The notes under the pieces: model-generated
The model's database searches: none
Told to the model about the DNA's origin: nothing
Seen by the model: the letters and a program-made list of their open reading frames with translations, nothing else
Program-made: the position numbers and the translations under genes
NCBI GenBank assembly: GCA_021807845.1
Contig: JAKBCM010000074.1
Span: forward strand, 1-6,897
Source: Pseudomonadota bacterium
GTDB taxonomy: Bacteria; Pseudomonadota; Gammaproteobacteria; Legionellales; Legionellaceae
Reading direction: 5' to 3'
DNA length: 6,897 bases
In this document: in pieces, positions 6,285-6,897 of the stretch
Layout: each line of letters starts with the position of its first letter
How positions within the stretch are numbered: position 1 is the first letter of the stretch

Positions 6285-6897
<613 letters not shown>

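Overview
The window looks like an AT-rich gammaproteobacterial chromosome segment, most probably from a Legionella species. The copper ATPase closely resembles, from memory, the structurally characterised L. pneumophila CopA. The catalase-peroxidase resembles Legionella KatB-type enzymes, and a eukaryotic-style small GTPase fits a genus that carries many host-like proteins. These are judgements from recalled sequence; no database was searched.

Layout. Positions 99-2255 (minus) encode a Cu(I) P1B-type ATPase whose last ~20 residues are replaced by unrelated sequence. Immediately upstream on the same strand (2317-3307) is a decayed phosphoketolase gene that has lost its middle and is out of frame. 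Divergent from it, 3394-3681 (plus) encodes a small two-helix membrane protein of the 'bacteriophage holin'-annotated type. A Ras/Rab-superfamily GTPase (3761-4357, minus) converges on it. A divergent gap of about 250 bases leads to a small secreted four-cysteine protein (4629-4946, plus) that ends in a strong intrinsic terminator. Next come a YgjP/DUF45 zinc metallopeptidase-like protein (about 5136-5819, plus), a DUF2892/YgaP-type membrane protein (5912-6103, plus), a gap of about 250 bases with two hairpins and a good promoter, and the first 182 codons of catalase-peroxidase katG (6351 to the window end, plus).

How they fit together. The genes are mostly separate units with their own signals rather than one operon. 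Copper export and peroxide detoxification are both plausible defences inside phagocytes, but nothing in the sequence links them. I did not find a clear new multi-gene system. The region reads as an accessory-type stretch with decay (broken xfp, truncated copA) and one candidate host-directed protein, the GTPase. The strongest leads are the loss of conserved copper-site residues in CopA and the divergent GTPase.
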